From JAGDMJ01 sp963809695 (GTDB lineage: Bacteria; Bacteroidota; Ignavibacteria; UBA10030; UBA6906), in the NCBI GenBank assembly GCA_963809695.1, contig CAWEKI010000007.1, positions 496,001 through 560,000 of the forward strand: DNA of 64,000 nucleotides, read 5' to 3'. A program made the position numbers and the translations under genes. The notes beneath the pieces are model-generated. The model did not search any database. It was not told the DNA's origin and worked only from the letters and a program-made list of their open reading frames with translations. Below, piece by piece: positions 54,129-63,613 of the stretch. Positions within the stretch are counted from its first letter, which is position 1, and each line of letters starts with the position of its first letter.

Positions 54129-54169
54129 AAAAAAGGGTCGGCGCTGAATCCCGGCGCCGGCCCTTTTTC
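54129..54169 (+). terminator. Rho-independent terminator after the lipoprotein gene
   Basis: An A-run, GGGTCGGCGC (54135-54144), a short loop, GCGCCGGCCC (54154-54163) and TTTTT form a strong G+C stem with one G-T pair, flanked by A and T runs, so it could act in both directions. It lies 17 bases after the lipoprotein stop and 30 bases before the GH31 gene. Confidence 0.85.
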
Positions 54170-54198
54170 TTCACGTTTCTCTTACGAGGCCCAACGCT

Positions 54199-57045
54199 AT
54201 GAACAAGAACCTGTGGCGTCTCATGCTCCCTTGCGCTTTCCTGGTCAACATCCAATCCTCTCTCGCGCAGGAAAAGCAGGCAGACGGTGTCCTCTTCCAA
54301 CTCGCGGGGCAGAAGGAAACTGACGCCCGTTGGATGAAAGTCCAGGTCGTCACCGGAGACATTATGCGGGTCATCGCATCGAAGGAGAAGTCCCCTTCAA
54401 CGCGCCCCAGCCTGATGGTGGACAAGTCCGCATGGACACCGGTCCCTTGGTCAATGCAGGAGAAAGACGGTCAGGTGGAGATTTCCACCGCGAAGCTCTC
54501 GGTGCGGGTAGCCCCCGGGGATGGAGCCCTGACATGGTTTGACGCTGCCGGGAAGCTCCTCCTGAAAGAGCGCGCCGGCGGGGGAAAGGTCCTTACTGCT
54601 GCCGACGTCATGGGAGAAAGAACCTGGCACATCCAGCAACTCTTTGACTCCCCTGCCGATGAGGCTTTTTATGGATTGGGCACGCATCAAAACGCCGTGA
54701 TGAATTGGAAGGGACATGACGTGACTCTGGCACAGGAGAATATCGTCGACGCCATTCCTTTCCTTGTGTCAAACAAGAACTATGGAATCCTCTGGGATAA
54801 TTACTCCCGTACGAAGTTTGGCGACATCAGAGCGTACCAACCGTTGTCCTCGTTGACGCTCTTCAACGCCCAGGGCAGCCCGGGAGGACTGACCGTCGAG
54901 TACTTCCATGACCGGAACTTCGGCTCTTTGCTCACGGCAGCGACCGAATCGACCATCGCGCATGACTTTGTCGACTCGATGGGCACATACCCCGACGGGT
55001 TCGACCTCACTAACGGCAGCATCCGCTGGAGCGGTGCGATCGCATCCGGCACGGCGGGAGTTCATAAGTTCAGGCTTTACGCGTCAAGCTACATCAAGCT
55101 CTGGTTGGACGGTACGCTGGTCGTTGACGCCTGGCGGCAGAACTGGCTCCCCTGGACGCATATGCTGACCCTTGCTATGGAACCGGGGAAACGCTACCCG
55201 ATCAAGATCGAATGGATACCCGGCGGAGGCAACATCGGCCTGAGATGTCTCAGCCCCGAAGACCCGATGTACCAGAACAGCCTCTCAATGTACTCTGATG
55301 TCGCGGATCAAATCGACTACTACTTCATTCACGGAAACAACCTGGACGAGGTCATTCACGGATACCGCACGGTCACCGGCAAGGTCCCGATGATGCCAAA
55401 GTGGGCAATGGGCTTCTGGCAAAGCCGCGAGCACTACAACTCGCAGGATGAGATCCTCTCTACCGTAAAGGAATTTCGCCAGAAGCAATTCCCTCTTGAC
55501 AATATTGTCCAGGACTGGTTCTACTGGAAAGAAGACCAATGGGGAAGCCATGAATTCGATCCGGCGCGCTATCCCGACCCTGATGGAATGGTGAAATCAC
55601 TCCACAGTGACCTGCACACCCGCATTATGATCTCGGTCTGGCCCAAATTCTATGTTGGCACCAGGCATTACGAAGAATTCAAGGAGAAGGGGTGGCTCTA
55701 CATGCACAACGTCGAGAAGGGCGTGCGCGACTGGGTAGGGCGTGGCTATGTATCGACATTCTTTGATCCCTTCAGCGCAGGAGCGCGGGACCTGTACTGG
55801 AAGCAGGTCAACGAAAAGCTTTTCGTGAAAGGCATAGATGCCTGGTGGCTTGATTCCACCGAGCCGGATCTTCAATCAAATGTCTCGGACTCCGAGGTTC
55901 TCCTGCGGATGCATCCGAACGCGATGGGAACTGCCGCCCGGTATCGGAACGCCTATTCGCTGGTCATAACGAAGGGAGTGTATGAGAATCAGCGCAAGTC
56001 CTCCCCGAATCAACGGGTGTTCATCCTCACCCGCTCAGCGTACGCCGGACAACAACGCTACGCAGCAGCCACCTGGAGCGGCGATGTGGCGACCCGATGG
56101 TACGACCTGCGGGCACAGATTCCGGCGGGAATGAATTTTTCCCTTGCGGGCATCCCGTACTGGACGTCCGACATCGGCGGCTTTGCCACGGAGCCGCGCT
56201 ACGAACATCCGAGTGACGCTGATCTGGACGAATGGCGCGAGCTGAATACGCGCTGGTTCCAGTTCGGCGCGTTTTGCCCGTTGTTCCGTTCGCACGGACA
56301 ATTCCCCTACCGCGAACCGTTCAACCTTGCGCCGAACAACCATCCCGCCTACCAGAGCATGCTGTATTATGCGAGACTGCGTTATCGCCTCATGCCATAC
56401 ATCTACTCCCTCACTGGCATGGTCACGCAGAACGACTACACCATCATGCGTGCCTTGCCCCTGGATTTCGGCAGCGACAGCACAGTGATGAGCATCGGCG
56501 ACCAGTACATGTTCGGCCCCTCGCTGCTCGTTAACCCGGTGACCGTGTACAAAGCCAGAACGCGATCGGTCTACCTCCCTGCCGGTACAGGGTGGTACCA
56601 CTTGAAGTCCGGCGCATTCCATCAAGGAGGACAGACCATTCAAGCGGACGCCCCCTACGGCGACATTCCTGTCTTCGTGAAGGCGGGATCCATCCTCCCG
56701 TGCGGCCCGGAAATTCAGTATACCGATCAGAAGCCCGCGGATCCCGTTCGCCTGCTTGTCTATACCGGTGCGGATGGCTCCTTTTCGCTGTATGAGGATG
56801 AGGGGATCAACTACAATTATGAGCAAGGTACGTTCTCGACCATTCCATTCTCCTACAACGAGAACGAAAAAGCCCTGACGATCGGAACACGGCAGGGGGA
56901 ATTCCCCGGCATGCCGGCGAAGCGCACGTTTGAAATCGTCTGGATGGGAAAGGCGAAACCGTCACCACTGGATTTTCAAACGAAACCCGACGCAATGGTG
57001 AGTTATGATGGCAAGGAGCAAACCGTGAAAATGCAAAAGCCTTAG
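54199..57045 (+). CDS. GH31 alpha-glycosidase with PA14 insert, probable alpha-xylosidase
   Basis: A 948-residue protein with a signal peptide (LMLPCAFLVNIQSSLAQ). An N-terminal GH31 beta-domain is split by a PA14-like domain at about 230-355 (GGLTVEYFHDRNFG, AGVHKFRLYASSYIKLWLDGTLVVD). The catalytic barrel follows with nucleophile D552 in WWLDSTEPD and acid/base D629 in TWSGD after RSAYAGQQRY. C-terminal beta-domains end the protein. A PA14 domain inserted in GH31 is known from alpha-xylosidases that act on xyloglucan oligosaccharides, so that activity is favoured over alpha-glucosidase. There is no T9SS tail, so it probably works in the periplasm. A terminator lies just upstream and no own promoter was found. 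Confidence 0.88.
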   Translation: MNKNLWRLMLPCAFLVNIQSSLAQEKQADGVLFQLAGQKETDARWMKVQVVTGDIMRVIASKEKSPSTRPSLMVDKSAWTPVPWSMQEKDGQVEISTAKLSVRVAPGDGALTWFDAAGKLLLKERAGGGKVLTAADVMGERTWHIQQLFDSPADEAFYGLGTHQNAVMNWKGHDVTLAQENIVDAIPFLVSNKNYGILWDNYSRTKFGDIRAYQPLSSLTLFNAQGSPGGLTVEYFHDRNFGSLLTAATESTIAHDFVDSMGTYPDGFDLTNGSIRWSGAIASGTAGVHKFRLYASSYIKLWLDGTLVVDAWRQNWLPWTHMLTLAMEPGKRYPIKIEWIPGGGNIGLRCLSPEDPMYQNSLSMYSDVADQIDYYFIHGNNLDEVIHGYRTVTGKVPMMPKWAMGFWQSREHYNSQDEILSTVKEFRQKQFPLDNIVQDWFYWKEDQWGSHEFDPARYPDPDGMVKSLHSDLHTRIMISVWPKFYVGTRHYEEFKEKGWLYMHNVEKGVRDWVGRGYVSTFFDPFSAGARDLYWKQVNEKLFVKGIDAWWLDSTEPDLQSNVSDSEVLLRMHPNAMGTAARYRNAYSLVITKGVYENQRKSSPNQRVFILTRSAYAGQQRYAAATWSGDVATRWYDLRAQIPAGMNFSLAGIPYWTSDIGGFATEPRYEHPSDADLDEWRELNTRWFQFGAFCPLFRSHGQFPYREPFNLAPNNHPAYQSMLYYARLRYRLMPYIYSLTGMVTQNDYTIMRALPLDFGSDSTVMSIGDQYMFGPSLLVNPVTVYKARTRSVYLPAGTGWYHLKSGAFHQGGQTIQADAPYGDIPVFVKAGSILPCGPEIQYTDQKPADPVRLLVYTGADGSFSLYEDEGINYNYEQGTFSTIPFSYNENEKALTIGTRQGEFPGMPAKRTFEIVWMGKAKPSPLDFQTKPDAMVSYDGKEQTVKMQKP

Positions 57046-57068
57046 AACAACAACCAGGAGCTTAGCAA

Positions 57069-59525
57069 ATGACAGGATCGCGCTTTATGTCCGCCTGCCT
57101 CCTTGGTCTTTTGACCCTGTGGTGGCTCTCAGAAGCAGTTGCATCGCCGGGGATCAGAAAGATCGACGATTTCTGCGCAAGCTGGAAATTCCAACTGGGG
57201 GATGTCCCGAATGGTTCTGATCCGGGATTCAACGATTCCCAGTGGCGAGTTCTCGACCTGCCACACGATTGGAGCATTGAGGGTGAGTTCAGCAAGGATA
57301 ACCCCGCAACACCGGGTGGAGGAGCATTACCCGGTGGCATGGGATGGTATCGGAAGGCGTTCAGCGTCCCGGAATCTTCGAAGGGCAAGGCGGTCTTCAT
57401 CGAGTTCGACGGCGTCTATCGCAACAGCCAGGTGTGGATCAACGGCAACGAGCTGGGCAAGCGTCCCTACGGGTACAGCTCCTTCAGATACGAGTTGACA
57501 CAATTCCTGACGTACGGCAGCAAGCAGAATGTCCTCGCGGTCAAGGTAGATAATTCGCAACAGCCAGACTCGCGCTGGTACTCCGGCTCCGGGATCTACA
57601 GGAGTGTCCGGCTCATCACCACGGACAAGGTGTGCGTGGATCACTGGGGGACGTTCATCACAACGTCCGATGTAAACGAGGCTTCAGCCGCAGTCTCGGT
57701 CAGAACAAAGGTACGGAACAACTCCGCTCAGGACCAACGCATAACAGTGAGCACGGTTCTGATCGATGAGTCCGGAAAACAGGTGGCCATGGCGGACTCT
57801 GAATGCACAATTTCAAAAAGCTCTGCCTGCGAGATTGTCCGAAACGCCACGATTGAGCATCCGCTGTTATGGTCGATCGAGCACCCTCACCTCTGGAAAG
57901 CCGAGACGACGATCCTCCGGAACGGGACCGCATGCGATGACTACCAGACAACGTTCGGCATCCGCTCGTTTCGGTTCGACGTCGACAGGGGGTTCTTCCT
58001 GAACGAGGACCAGGTAAAGATCAAAGGCGTGTGCGATCACCACGACCTTGGTTGCCTGGGATCGGCGGTCAACCGGCGGGCTCTGGAGCGACAACTCCAG
58101 ATTCTTAAGGCCATGGGCGTCAACGCCATCCGCACGTCCCACAATCCGCCGGCACCGGAGCTTCTGGACCTGTGCGACAGGATGGGTTTTATCGTGATGG
58201 ACGAAGCATTCGACATGTGGAAGAAAAAGAAGACGGAGTACGATTACGCGCTGTACTGGGATGAGTGGCACGTGCGGGACCTGGAGGATATGGTGCTTCG
58301 CGACCGGAACCACCCCAGCGTCTTCATCTGGAGCATCGGGAATGAAGTGATGGAACAGTATGACAAGAACGACAGCAGCGGGATCATCATCGCACGGGAA
58401 CTCGCCTCCATTGTCAGGAGTCTTGATCCTGCCCGTCCCATCACGTCGGCACTGAACGACCAGGACACATTGAACCCTGTCATCCGGTCCGGCGCTCTGG
58501 ATCTGATCGGCTACAACTATGCACACCGCACATTCACTCAATTCCACACCGTCTACCCGGGGAGAAAATTCCTTGGCACCGAGACCACTTCCGCGCTTGC
58601 AACGCGTGGGAGATACGATATGCCATCGGACAGCGTCCGCGTGTGGCCAATCAAATGGGATGTTCCTTTCGTCACCGGCAATCCGGACAACACCTGCTCT
58701 TCCTATGACAATTGCCATGTGCCCTGGGGCTCCACACACGAGGAAACCTGGAAGATCGTAAAGAAGCATGATTTCCTTTCCGGCATGTTCATCTGGACCG
58801 GGTTTGATTATCTGGGAGAGCCCACACCGTACGGCTGGCCCTCTCGCAGCTCTTACTTCGGCATCGTGGACCTGGCGGGGTTCCCCAAAGATGCATACTA
58901 CATGTATCAATCCGAATGGACCACCACGCCGGTCCTCCACCTGCTCCCGCATTGGAATTGGGAGAACGGGGACACGGTGGATGTGTGGGCATACACGAAC
59001 CGCGACGAAGTGGAGTTGTTCTTGAATGGACAATCGCAGGGGGCGAAAAGGAAATCAGGAGAGGACCTGCACATTGCCTGGCGGTTGCCATTCATCCCCG
59101 GCACGTTGAACGCTGTTGGCCACAGTGCAGGGAAGCCCGATCTCACGCAAGAGGTCAAGACGGCTGGTCCCGCTGCAAAGATCATCCTCGAACCCGACAG
59201 GAAGGAGATTTTGGCAGATGCCAAGGATCTCTCCTTCGTGACGGTCCGGGTGGTGGACTCGGCAGGAACGGTCGTACCGAACGCCGAGAACCTCATTACC
59301 TTCGCCGTTGGTGGTGCGGGCCGGCTCGTCGGCGTTGACAATGGCCTCCAGACGAGCCATGAGCCGTTCAAAGCCTCTTTCAGAAAAGCGTTCAACGGTT
59401 TGTGCCTTGCCGTCATCCAGTCGAACGGGACGGGAGGAGAGATCACGATCACTGCACGGTCACCGGGACTCCAGGATGCCTCTTCGGTCATCCAAACTCC
59501 GACTGTGCAGCACAGAGAACCATAA
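57069..59525 (+). CDS. GH2 beta-galactosidase-type glycosidase
   Basis: An 818-residue protein with a signal peptide (SACLLGLLTLWWLSEAVA). Domains in order: a sugar-binding jelly roll at about 25-200 (PHDWSIEGEF, WYRKAFSVP, SRWYSGSGIYRSV), an Ig-like domain (about 200-310), a TIM barrel with acid/base E426 in SIGNEV and nucleophile E505 in FLGTETTS, then DUF4982-like (about 620-690) and a final Ig-like domain. The layout is that of Bacteroidota GH2 beta-galactosidases. In this locus it would remove galactose, or arabinose-like residues, from side chains. It lies 23 bases after the GH31 gene, with GGAG before the ATG, in the same operon. Confidence 0.9.
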   Translation: MTGSRFMSACLLGLLTLWWLSEAVASPGIRKIDDFCASWKFQLGDVPNGSDPGFNDSQWRVLDLPHDWSIEGEFSKDNPATPGGGALPGGMGWYRKAFSVPESSKGKAVFIEFDGVYRNSQVWINGNELGKRPYGYSSFRYELTQFLTYGSKQNVLAVKVDNSQQPDSRWYSGSGIYRSVRLITTDKVCVDHWGTFITTSDVNEASAAVSVRTKVRNNSAQDQRITVSTVLIDESGKQVAMADSECTISKSSACEIVRNATIEHPLLWSIEHPHLWKAETTILRNGTACDDYQTTFGIRSFRFDVDRGFFLNEDQVKIKGVCDHHDLGCLGSAVNRRALERQLQILKAMGVNAIRTSHNPPAPELLDLCDRMGFIVMDEAFDMWKKKKTEYDYALYWDEWHVRDLEDMVLRDRNHPSVFIWSIGNEVMEQYDKNDSSGIIIARELASIVRSLDPARPITSALNDQDTLNPVIRSGALDLIGYNYAHRTFTQFHTVYPGRKFLGTETTSALATRGRYDMPSDSVRVWPIKWDVPFVTGNPDNTCSSYDNCHVPWGSTHEETWKIVKKHDFLSGMFIWTGFDYLGEPTPYGWPSRSSYFGIVDLAGFPKDAYYMYQSEWTTTPVLHLLPHWNWENGDTVDVWAYTNRDEVELFLNGQSQGAKRKSGEDLHIAWRLPFIPGTLNAVGHSAGKPDLTQEVKTAGPAAKIILEPDRKEILADAKDLSFVTVRVVDSAGTVVPNAENLITFAVGGAGRLVGVDNGLQTSHEPFKASFRKAFNGLCLAVIQSNGTGGEITITARSPGLQDASSVIQTPTVQHREP

Positions 59526-59540
59526 CGGGGGACAAACACG

Positions 59541-61481
59541 ATGCGATACGACCAGATGAGATACTTTATTGCAGCTTTGCTGGCGCTGGCAACGCCGACG
59601 TTTGGACAGGACAGCTCGAATTGCTTTCTCACGGACTCTGCGCCCAAGAACGCAGTCGTCCCGCCGTACGAGGATGGTCCCCCGGTCACTGGGGCATCAT
59701 CAGTTCTTGTGACAGTCGATGCCGCGGACACGCTCAACCCGGTCTCGAAGTACGTCTTCGGAAACGCTGTCGCGGTCTGGGTCGGAACGAACCAGAACAA
59801 TCCCACCCTCGTAAACCATCTTCAGAAGCTCTCCCCCACGCTCATTCGTTTTCCGGGAGGAAGCTGGTCGGATATCTATTTCTGGAATGGCAACCCCGGC
59901 GATCTGCCGACGACGATACCCGACGGGCAGAACAATGGTGCTCCCATAGCGCTTAATGCCCAGTTCGGCCCGTCTCACAGCCTCACTCCTGACCAGTATT
60001 ATGCCATGCGCCAGCAAATCGGCACTCAGGGGCTCATCACTGTCAACTACGGGTATGCCCGGTACGGGCAAGGAAACAAACCGGCAGAACGCGCAGCACA
60101 TCTTGCCGCGGACTGGGTGCGGTATGATAACGGGCGCACGCGCTTCTGGGAGATTGGTAATGAAAACGCCGGGCCGTGGGAGGCCGGATGGCAGATCGAT
60201 ACGACCACAAACAAGGACGGTCAGCCAAAGATCATCACGGGCGAGTTGTATGGCAAACACTTCAGAGTTTTTGCTGACTCCATGCGCGCCGCGGCGGCCC
60301 AGGTTGGTGCAACGATTTTCATCGGTGGGCAAGTACTCCATTACGATGGCACGAACAGCTGGAACGTCGCCGACCGTCAATGGAACGATGGCTTCTTCCG
60401 GGAAGCTGGCAGCAGCGTTGACTTCTACGTGATGCACAATTACTACAGCGCGAACAATGCCACCAGCGTGCAGACAATATTGAATTGGGCCACGGATGAA
60501 TTGACACGTAACGCGGCCTTCATCAATCAGGATGTTGCCGCCAGGGGAGCCGCGAAGCGACCGATCGCCCTGACCGAGTACAACATGGGTTCTTCGGACG
60601 CTACCCGCGAAGGTTCCTATGTCAAAGGCACACAGGCAGTCATTCTGTTCTGCGAAGCCGCGAGACTCCAGTTCGGTTTGACCTCGCGTTGGCTCGCGGC
60701 AAACTGGGAAGCTGACGGCATGTTTTACAACGGGAACTCCGGTAGTGTTCCCGCATGGAATCCCCGACCGGAGTTCTTCTATGCGTATTACACCCAGCGG
60801 TTCATGGGAGACCACATCGTCCGCGCAGCTGTCCCGGGAAGCCAGGTGATCGTGGCATACGCTTCAACGTTCGCGTCGGGCCACCTTGGAATCATCGTCG
60901 TAAACAAGGGCAAGAATACATATACGGCAACACTCAAACCGGGCAACTACAAGTTTGGTGACCGGGCCTATACATATTTGCTGAAGGGAGGGACGGACAA
61001 CGGCGATTATTCACAGGAAGTGTATGTGAATGACGAAGGCCCGAGTGCTCCTGCGTGGGGGCCGATCGACATCCTGGACTCGCTCAAAGCGTACGCCTAT
61101 CCTGCCGATGCAAGCGGGCTGAAGTTTCCCCTCCCTGCCAGGTCGGTGCAATTCATCCTCCTCGAACCCGGAAGCAATGTCATTGCAGCTGTGGCCAACG
61201 GGTCGGACGAGAAGGTCAGCCGATTCGCGCTGTTCCAGAATTACCCAAACCCGTTCAATCCAAAAACAGGTGTTAGGTTTGAGGTGCCAGGTGTTAGTGA
61301 TGTCCGGCTTAGCGTGTATGATATCTTGGGAAGAGAAGTGGCGGTGCTGGTGAATGAAAAGAAGCTGCCGGGAACGTACGAGGTGAGCTTCGATGGGAGT
61401 ACCCTGACCAGCGGCGTGTACTACTGCCGACTCACCGCGGGCAGCTTTGCCCAGACCCGGGCGATGATGCTCTTGAAATGA
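59541..61481 (+). CDS. Clan GH-A glycoside hydrolase (arabinofuranosidase-like) with T9SS sorting domain
   Basis: A 646-residue protein, 15 bases after the GH2 gene, with GGGGGAC upstream and a signal peptide (RYFIAALLALATPTFGQ). The (beta/alpha)8 barrel starts with LSPTLIRFPGGSWSD, as in GH51-like and related clan GH-A enzymes. It has acid/base E208 in WEIGNENAGPW and nucleophile E346 in IALTEYNMGS. A small beta-domain follows (about 470-545). The C-terminal 80 residues are a T9SS type A signal (YPNPFNPKTGVRFEVP, GVYYCRLTAG, MMLLK), so it is the surface-exported enzyme of the operon. Exact family (GH51, GH44 or GH30-like) and substrate are not certain. Confidence 0.75.
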   Translation: MRYDQMRYFIAALLALATPTFGQDSSNCFLTDSAPKNAVVPPYEDGPPVTGASSVLVTVDAADTLNPVSKYVFGNAVAVWVGTNQNNPTLVNHLQKLSPTLIRFPGGSWSDIYFWNGNPGDLPTTIPDGQNNGAPIALNAQFGPSHSLTPDQYYAMRQQIGTQGLITVNYGYARYGQGNKPAERAAHLAADWVRYDNGRTRFWEIGNENAGPWEAGWQIDTTTNKDGQPKIITGELYGKHFRVFADSMRAAAAQVGATIFIGGQVLHYDGTNSWNVADRQWNDGFFREAGSSVDFYVMHNYYSANNATSVQTILNWATDELTRNAAFINQDVAARGAAKRPIALTEYNMGSSDATREGSYVKGTQAVILFCEAARLQFGLTSRWLAANWEADGMFYNGNSGSVPAWNPRPEFFYAYYTQRFMGDHIVRAAVPGSQVIVAYASTFASGHLGIIVVNKGKNTYTATLKPGNYKFGDRAYTYLLKGGTDNGDYSQEVYVNDEGPSAPAWGPIDILDSLKAYAYPADASGLKFPLPARSVQFILLEPGSNVIAAVANGSDEKVSRFALFQNYPNPFNPKTGVRFEVPGVSDVRLSVYDILGREVAVLVNEKKLPGTYEVSFDGSTLTSGVYYCRLTAGSFAQTRAMMLLK

Positions 61482-61612
61482 GAGTTTAACCACGGGTAGC
61501 CGAAAAGGCAGAAGGGTGTCTTGGTGGGAGACACAATACCTCTTTCTTGGTTTTCTTGCTTTTCCTTTTGTGACTTTTTTGTTTTTTGCGCCTGACTCTA
61601 CCGACATAACAC

Positions 61613-61651
61613 CGCCCGTGGTGCTCTCGCGCCACGGGCGTTCGTATTTTT
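61613..61651 (+). terminator. Terminator between the convergent hydrolase and repeat-protein genes
   Basis: CGCCCGTGG (61613-61621) and CCACGGGCG (61632-61640) form a perfect 9-bp stem around a 10-base loop, followed by TTCGTATTTTTATT. It sits 130 bases after the plus-strand hydrolase and 37 bases beyond the end of the minus-strand gene, and suits the plus-strand operon best. Confidence 0.8.
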
Positions 61652-61676
61652 ATTCGAGCAGCATGCCGCAGAGCGT

Positions 61677-63515
61677 TTACTTCATCAGCAGCATCTTCTT
61701 TGTAATTGTGCTCTGAGAGGACTGCAGCCTGTAGAAGTACACGCCGCTGGTAAGGCCGCTCCCCTGGAACGTAACAACGTGCTCTCCCGCATGCTGGACG
61801 CCTTCCGCCAGCACTGCAACTTCTCTCCCGAGGAGGTCATACACGGAGAGTCGAACCTTCCCGCTCTGCTCGAGCGTGTACGAGATCGTCGTGCTGGGGT
61901 TGAAAGGATTGGGATAGTTCTGCGCTAACCCAAAGTGGACAGGGACATTGTTGTTTGGAGCGATCCCCGTAGGCGTCGAAAGGCTCGCGAACGACGTCGC
62001 AAGGTTGATCTCGTCGAAAATCAATCGCCCGTTGATGCCGTCCCCTCCATATTCCAACGCAACGTTGTCAATCCCGCCCGCCGGAACCGTGCTGTTTCGT
62101 TTCACGATCGCAGCGCCCGTATCGGGATCGCTGGCCGGGTTCGGATCAACCCACATGTACGTTCTGCAGGGATCGGTGCCGTTCCCCGACATATCGATGC
62201 GCATGACCAGCCAGGCCGGCCCTGCCACGATCTGCGTGCCGGAGACATCATCGCCCGAAGCGCCAGGCCATCCGCTGCCGCAGGTCCACACCGGGGGATT
62301 GGCATCTCGACCGCCTCCCTTGCCAAGCGCCAGGATTTCGGTGCTGCCGCTATACAACTTCACCATGAAGTAGGTATTTCCCACGGGGATCGAGTCTTTC
62401 ACGTCCACCATGTAGGCGAGCCAGTAGCTCTTTCCCGCCGTATTCGGCCAGGCCGCAGCCAGTGGCCGTTTGTAGCGGTTCGCATCCGACCACGCGTTGC
62501 TCTTCAGCCACTGGACATGGTTGGTATCGTACGGAAGCGTCCACGCAAGGTCTGCATAGTTGAACCGGGTCCCGCCAATGGCCACCAGGCCTTCGGTTCC
62601 ACCGGCTTGGTCGGTGGCCCACGGGCCGCCGAATCCGTGGTCTGCGCCCCCGAGACCGGCCATGGTTGTAGGCATGTACGCGAATGATTCCCGGGCGACG
62701 GTGCCTGTCGGTGTCGCTGCCGTCAAATCTCCGAACGAGCCGGCCAGCGTGATCTCATCAAAGATCAACCGGACATTCGTGCCATCGCCGCCGAACTCCA
62801 ACGCAACGTTGTCAATCCCGCCAGCCGGAACCGTGCTGTTACGCTTCACGATTGCAGCGCCCGTATCCGGATCGCTGGCCGGGTTCGGATCAACCCACAT
62901 GTACGTCCTGCAAGGATCGGTGCCGTTCCCGGACATATCAATGCGCATGACAAGCCACTTTGGTCCTGCGGTAATCACCTCTGCCGAGACATCATCACCT
63001 GAAGCACCAGGCCATCCGCTGCCGCAGGTCCACACCGGTGGATTGGCATCTCGACCGCCTCCCTTGCCAAGCGCCAGGATCTCTGTGGCGCCACTATACA
63101 GCTTCACCATGAAATACGTGTTCCCGACCGGCAGAGGTTCCTTCACATCCACCATGTAGGCGAGCCAGTAACTCTTTCCCGCTGTGTTCGGCCAGGCCGC
63201 AGCCAGTGGCCGTTTGTAGCGGTTAGCGTCGGACCACGCGTTACTTTTCGTCCATTGAGCATGCAAGGTATCGTGCAGGATGTCCCAACTGAGATCTCCG
63301 TAGCTGAACTGGGTGTTAGCGATAGTCACCAGGCCTTCGGTTCCACCGGCTTGATCGGTGGCCCACGGACCGCCGAATCCGTTAACCGCACCCCCGAGAC
63401 CGGCCATGGTCGTGTGGGGATACGAGAAAGACTCACGCGCCGGTGTCTGGGAAAGCGCAACCGAAGTTATCAATAGTAGAAAAAGCAGCGTAACAAAAAT
63501 CGTTCTCAAGTGCAT
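61677..63515 (-). CDS. Secreted protein of two near-identical domains with T9SS sorting domain
   Basis: A 612-residue protein from ATG 63515, with AGGAG 7 bases upstream. It has a signal peptide (FVTLLFLLLITSVALSQ). Residues 26-261 and 274-509 are two copies of one domain (unit 248 residues), nearly identical from KSNAWSDANRYKRPLAAAWPN through RNSTVPAGGIDNVALE. The domain looks like a concanavalin-type beta-sandwich: SYWLAYMVDV, NTYFMVKLYSG, WLVMRIDMSG, RLIFDEI. The C-terminal 80 residues are a T9SS type A signal (YPNPFNPSTTISYTLEQ, GVYFYRLQ, KKMLLMK). A surface carbohydrate-binding role is likely from the fold and from the neighbouring glycosidases, but not proven. Confidence 0.8.
   Translation of the reverse strand: MHLRTIFVTLLFLLLITSVALSQTPARESFSYPHTTMAGLGGAVNGFGGPWATDQAGGTEGLVTIANTQFSYGDLSWDILHDTLHAQWTKSNAWSDANRYKRPLAAAWPNTAGKSYWLAYMVDVKEPLPVGNTYFMVKLYSGATEILALGKGGGRDANPPVWTCGSGWPGASGDDVSAEVITAGPKWLVMRIDMSGNGTDPCRTYMWVDPNPASDPDTGAAIVKRNSTVPAGGIDNVALEFGGDGTNVRLIFDEITLAGSFGDLTAATPTGTVARESFAYMPTTMAGLGGADHGFGGPWATDQAGGTEGLVAIGGTRFNYADLAWTLPYDTNHVQWLKSNAWSDANRYKRPLAAAWPNTAGKSYWLAYMVDVKDSIPVGNTYFMVKLYSGSTEILALGKGGGRDANPPVWTCGSGWPGASGDDVSGTQIVAGPAWLVMRIDMSGNGTDPCRTYMWVDPNPASDPDTGAAIVKRNSTVPAGGIDNVALEYGGDGINGRLIFDEINLATSFASLSTPTGIAPNNNVPVHFGLAQNYPNPFNPSTTISYTLEQSGKVRLSVYDLLGREVAVLAEGVQHAGEHVVTFQGSGLTSGVYFYRLQSSQSTITKKMLLMK
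61989..62696 (-). repeat. Tandem domain copy 2 inside the T9SS-tailed protein
   Basis: Bases 61989-62696 and 62733-63440 are direct copies offset by 744 bases, with long stretches almost identical at DNA level (for example 62419-62478 against 63163-63222 differ at only a few third positions). This is the copy nearer the C-terminus. Confidence 0.85.
62733..63440 (-). repeat. Tandem domain copy 1 inside the T9SS-tailed protein
   Basis: The copy nearer the N-terminus of the protein at 61677-63515. Differences from copy 2 cluster at the domain start (residues 62-90 of the protein) and at short surface segments, while the middle is nearly invariant, as expected for a recent duplication or for gene conversion. 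Confidence 0.85.
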
Positions 63516-63596
63516 GGGATTGCTCCTATGTGAGATGTGGGCGAATCGTGGACTAAGGAGGAAAATTGCCTGCTGAACGTTCTTGTTAACTTTCTC

Positions 63597-63613
63597 GGTT
63601 ACTTTACCGGTAA
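63597..63613. promoter_or_regulatory. Possible operator palindrome upstream of the duplicated-domain gene
   Basis: TTACCGGTAA (63604-63613) is a perfect 10-base palindrome with a central CCGG. A related TTACCGGAAG occurs about 60 bases further on (63666-63675). Palindromes with a central CG are typical binding sites of LacI-type regulators, which often control glycan genes. It lies about 90 bases before the start of the minus-strand gene. No regulator gene is in the window. Confidence 0.3.

Noticed and set aside
57867..60815. Minus-strand frames of 388 and 371 codons opposite the GH2 and clan GH-A genes
   Set aside because: The plus-strand genes show catalytic residues in place; the minus frames show no family pattern.
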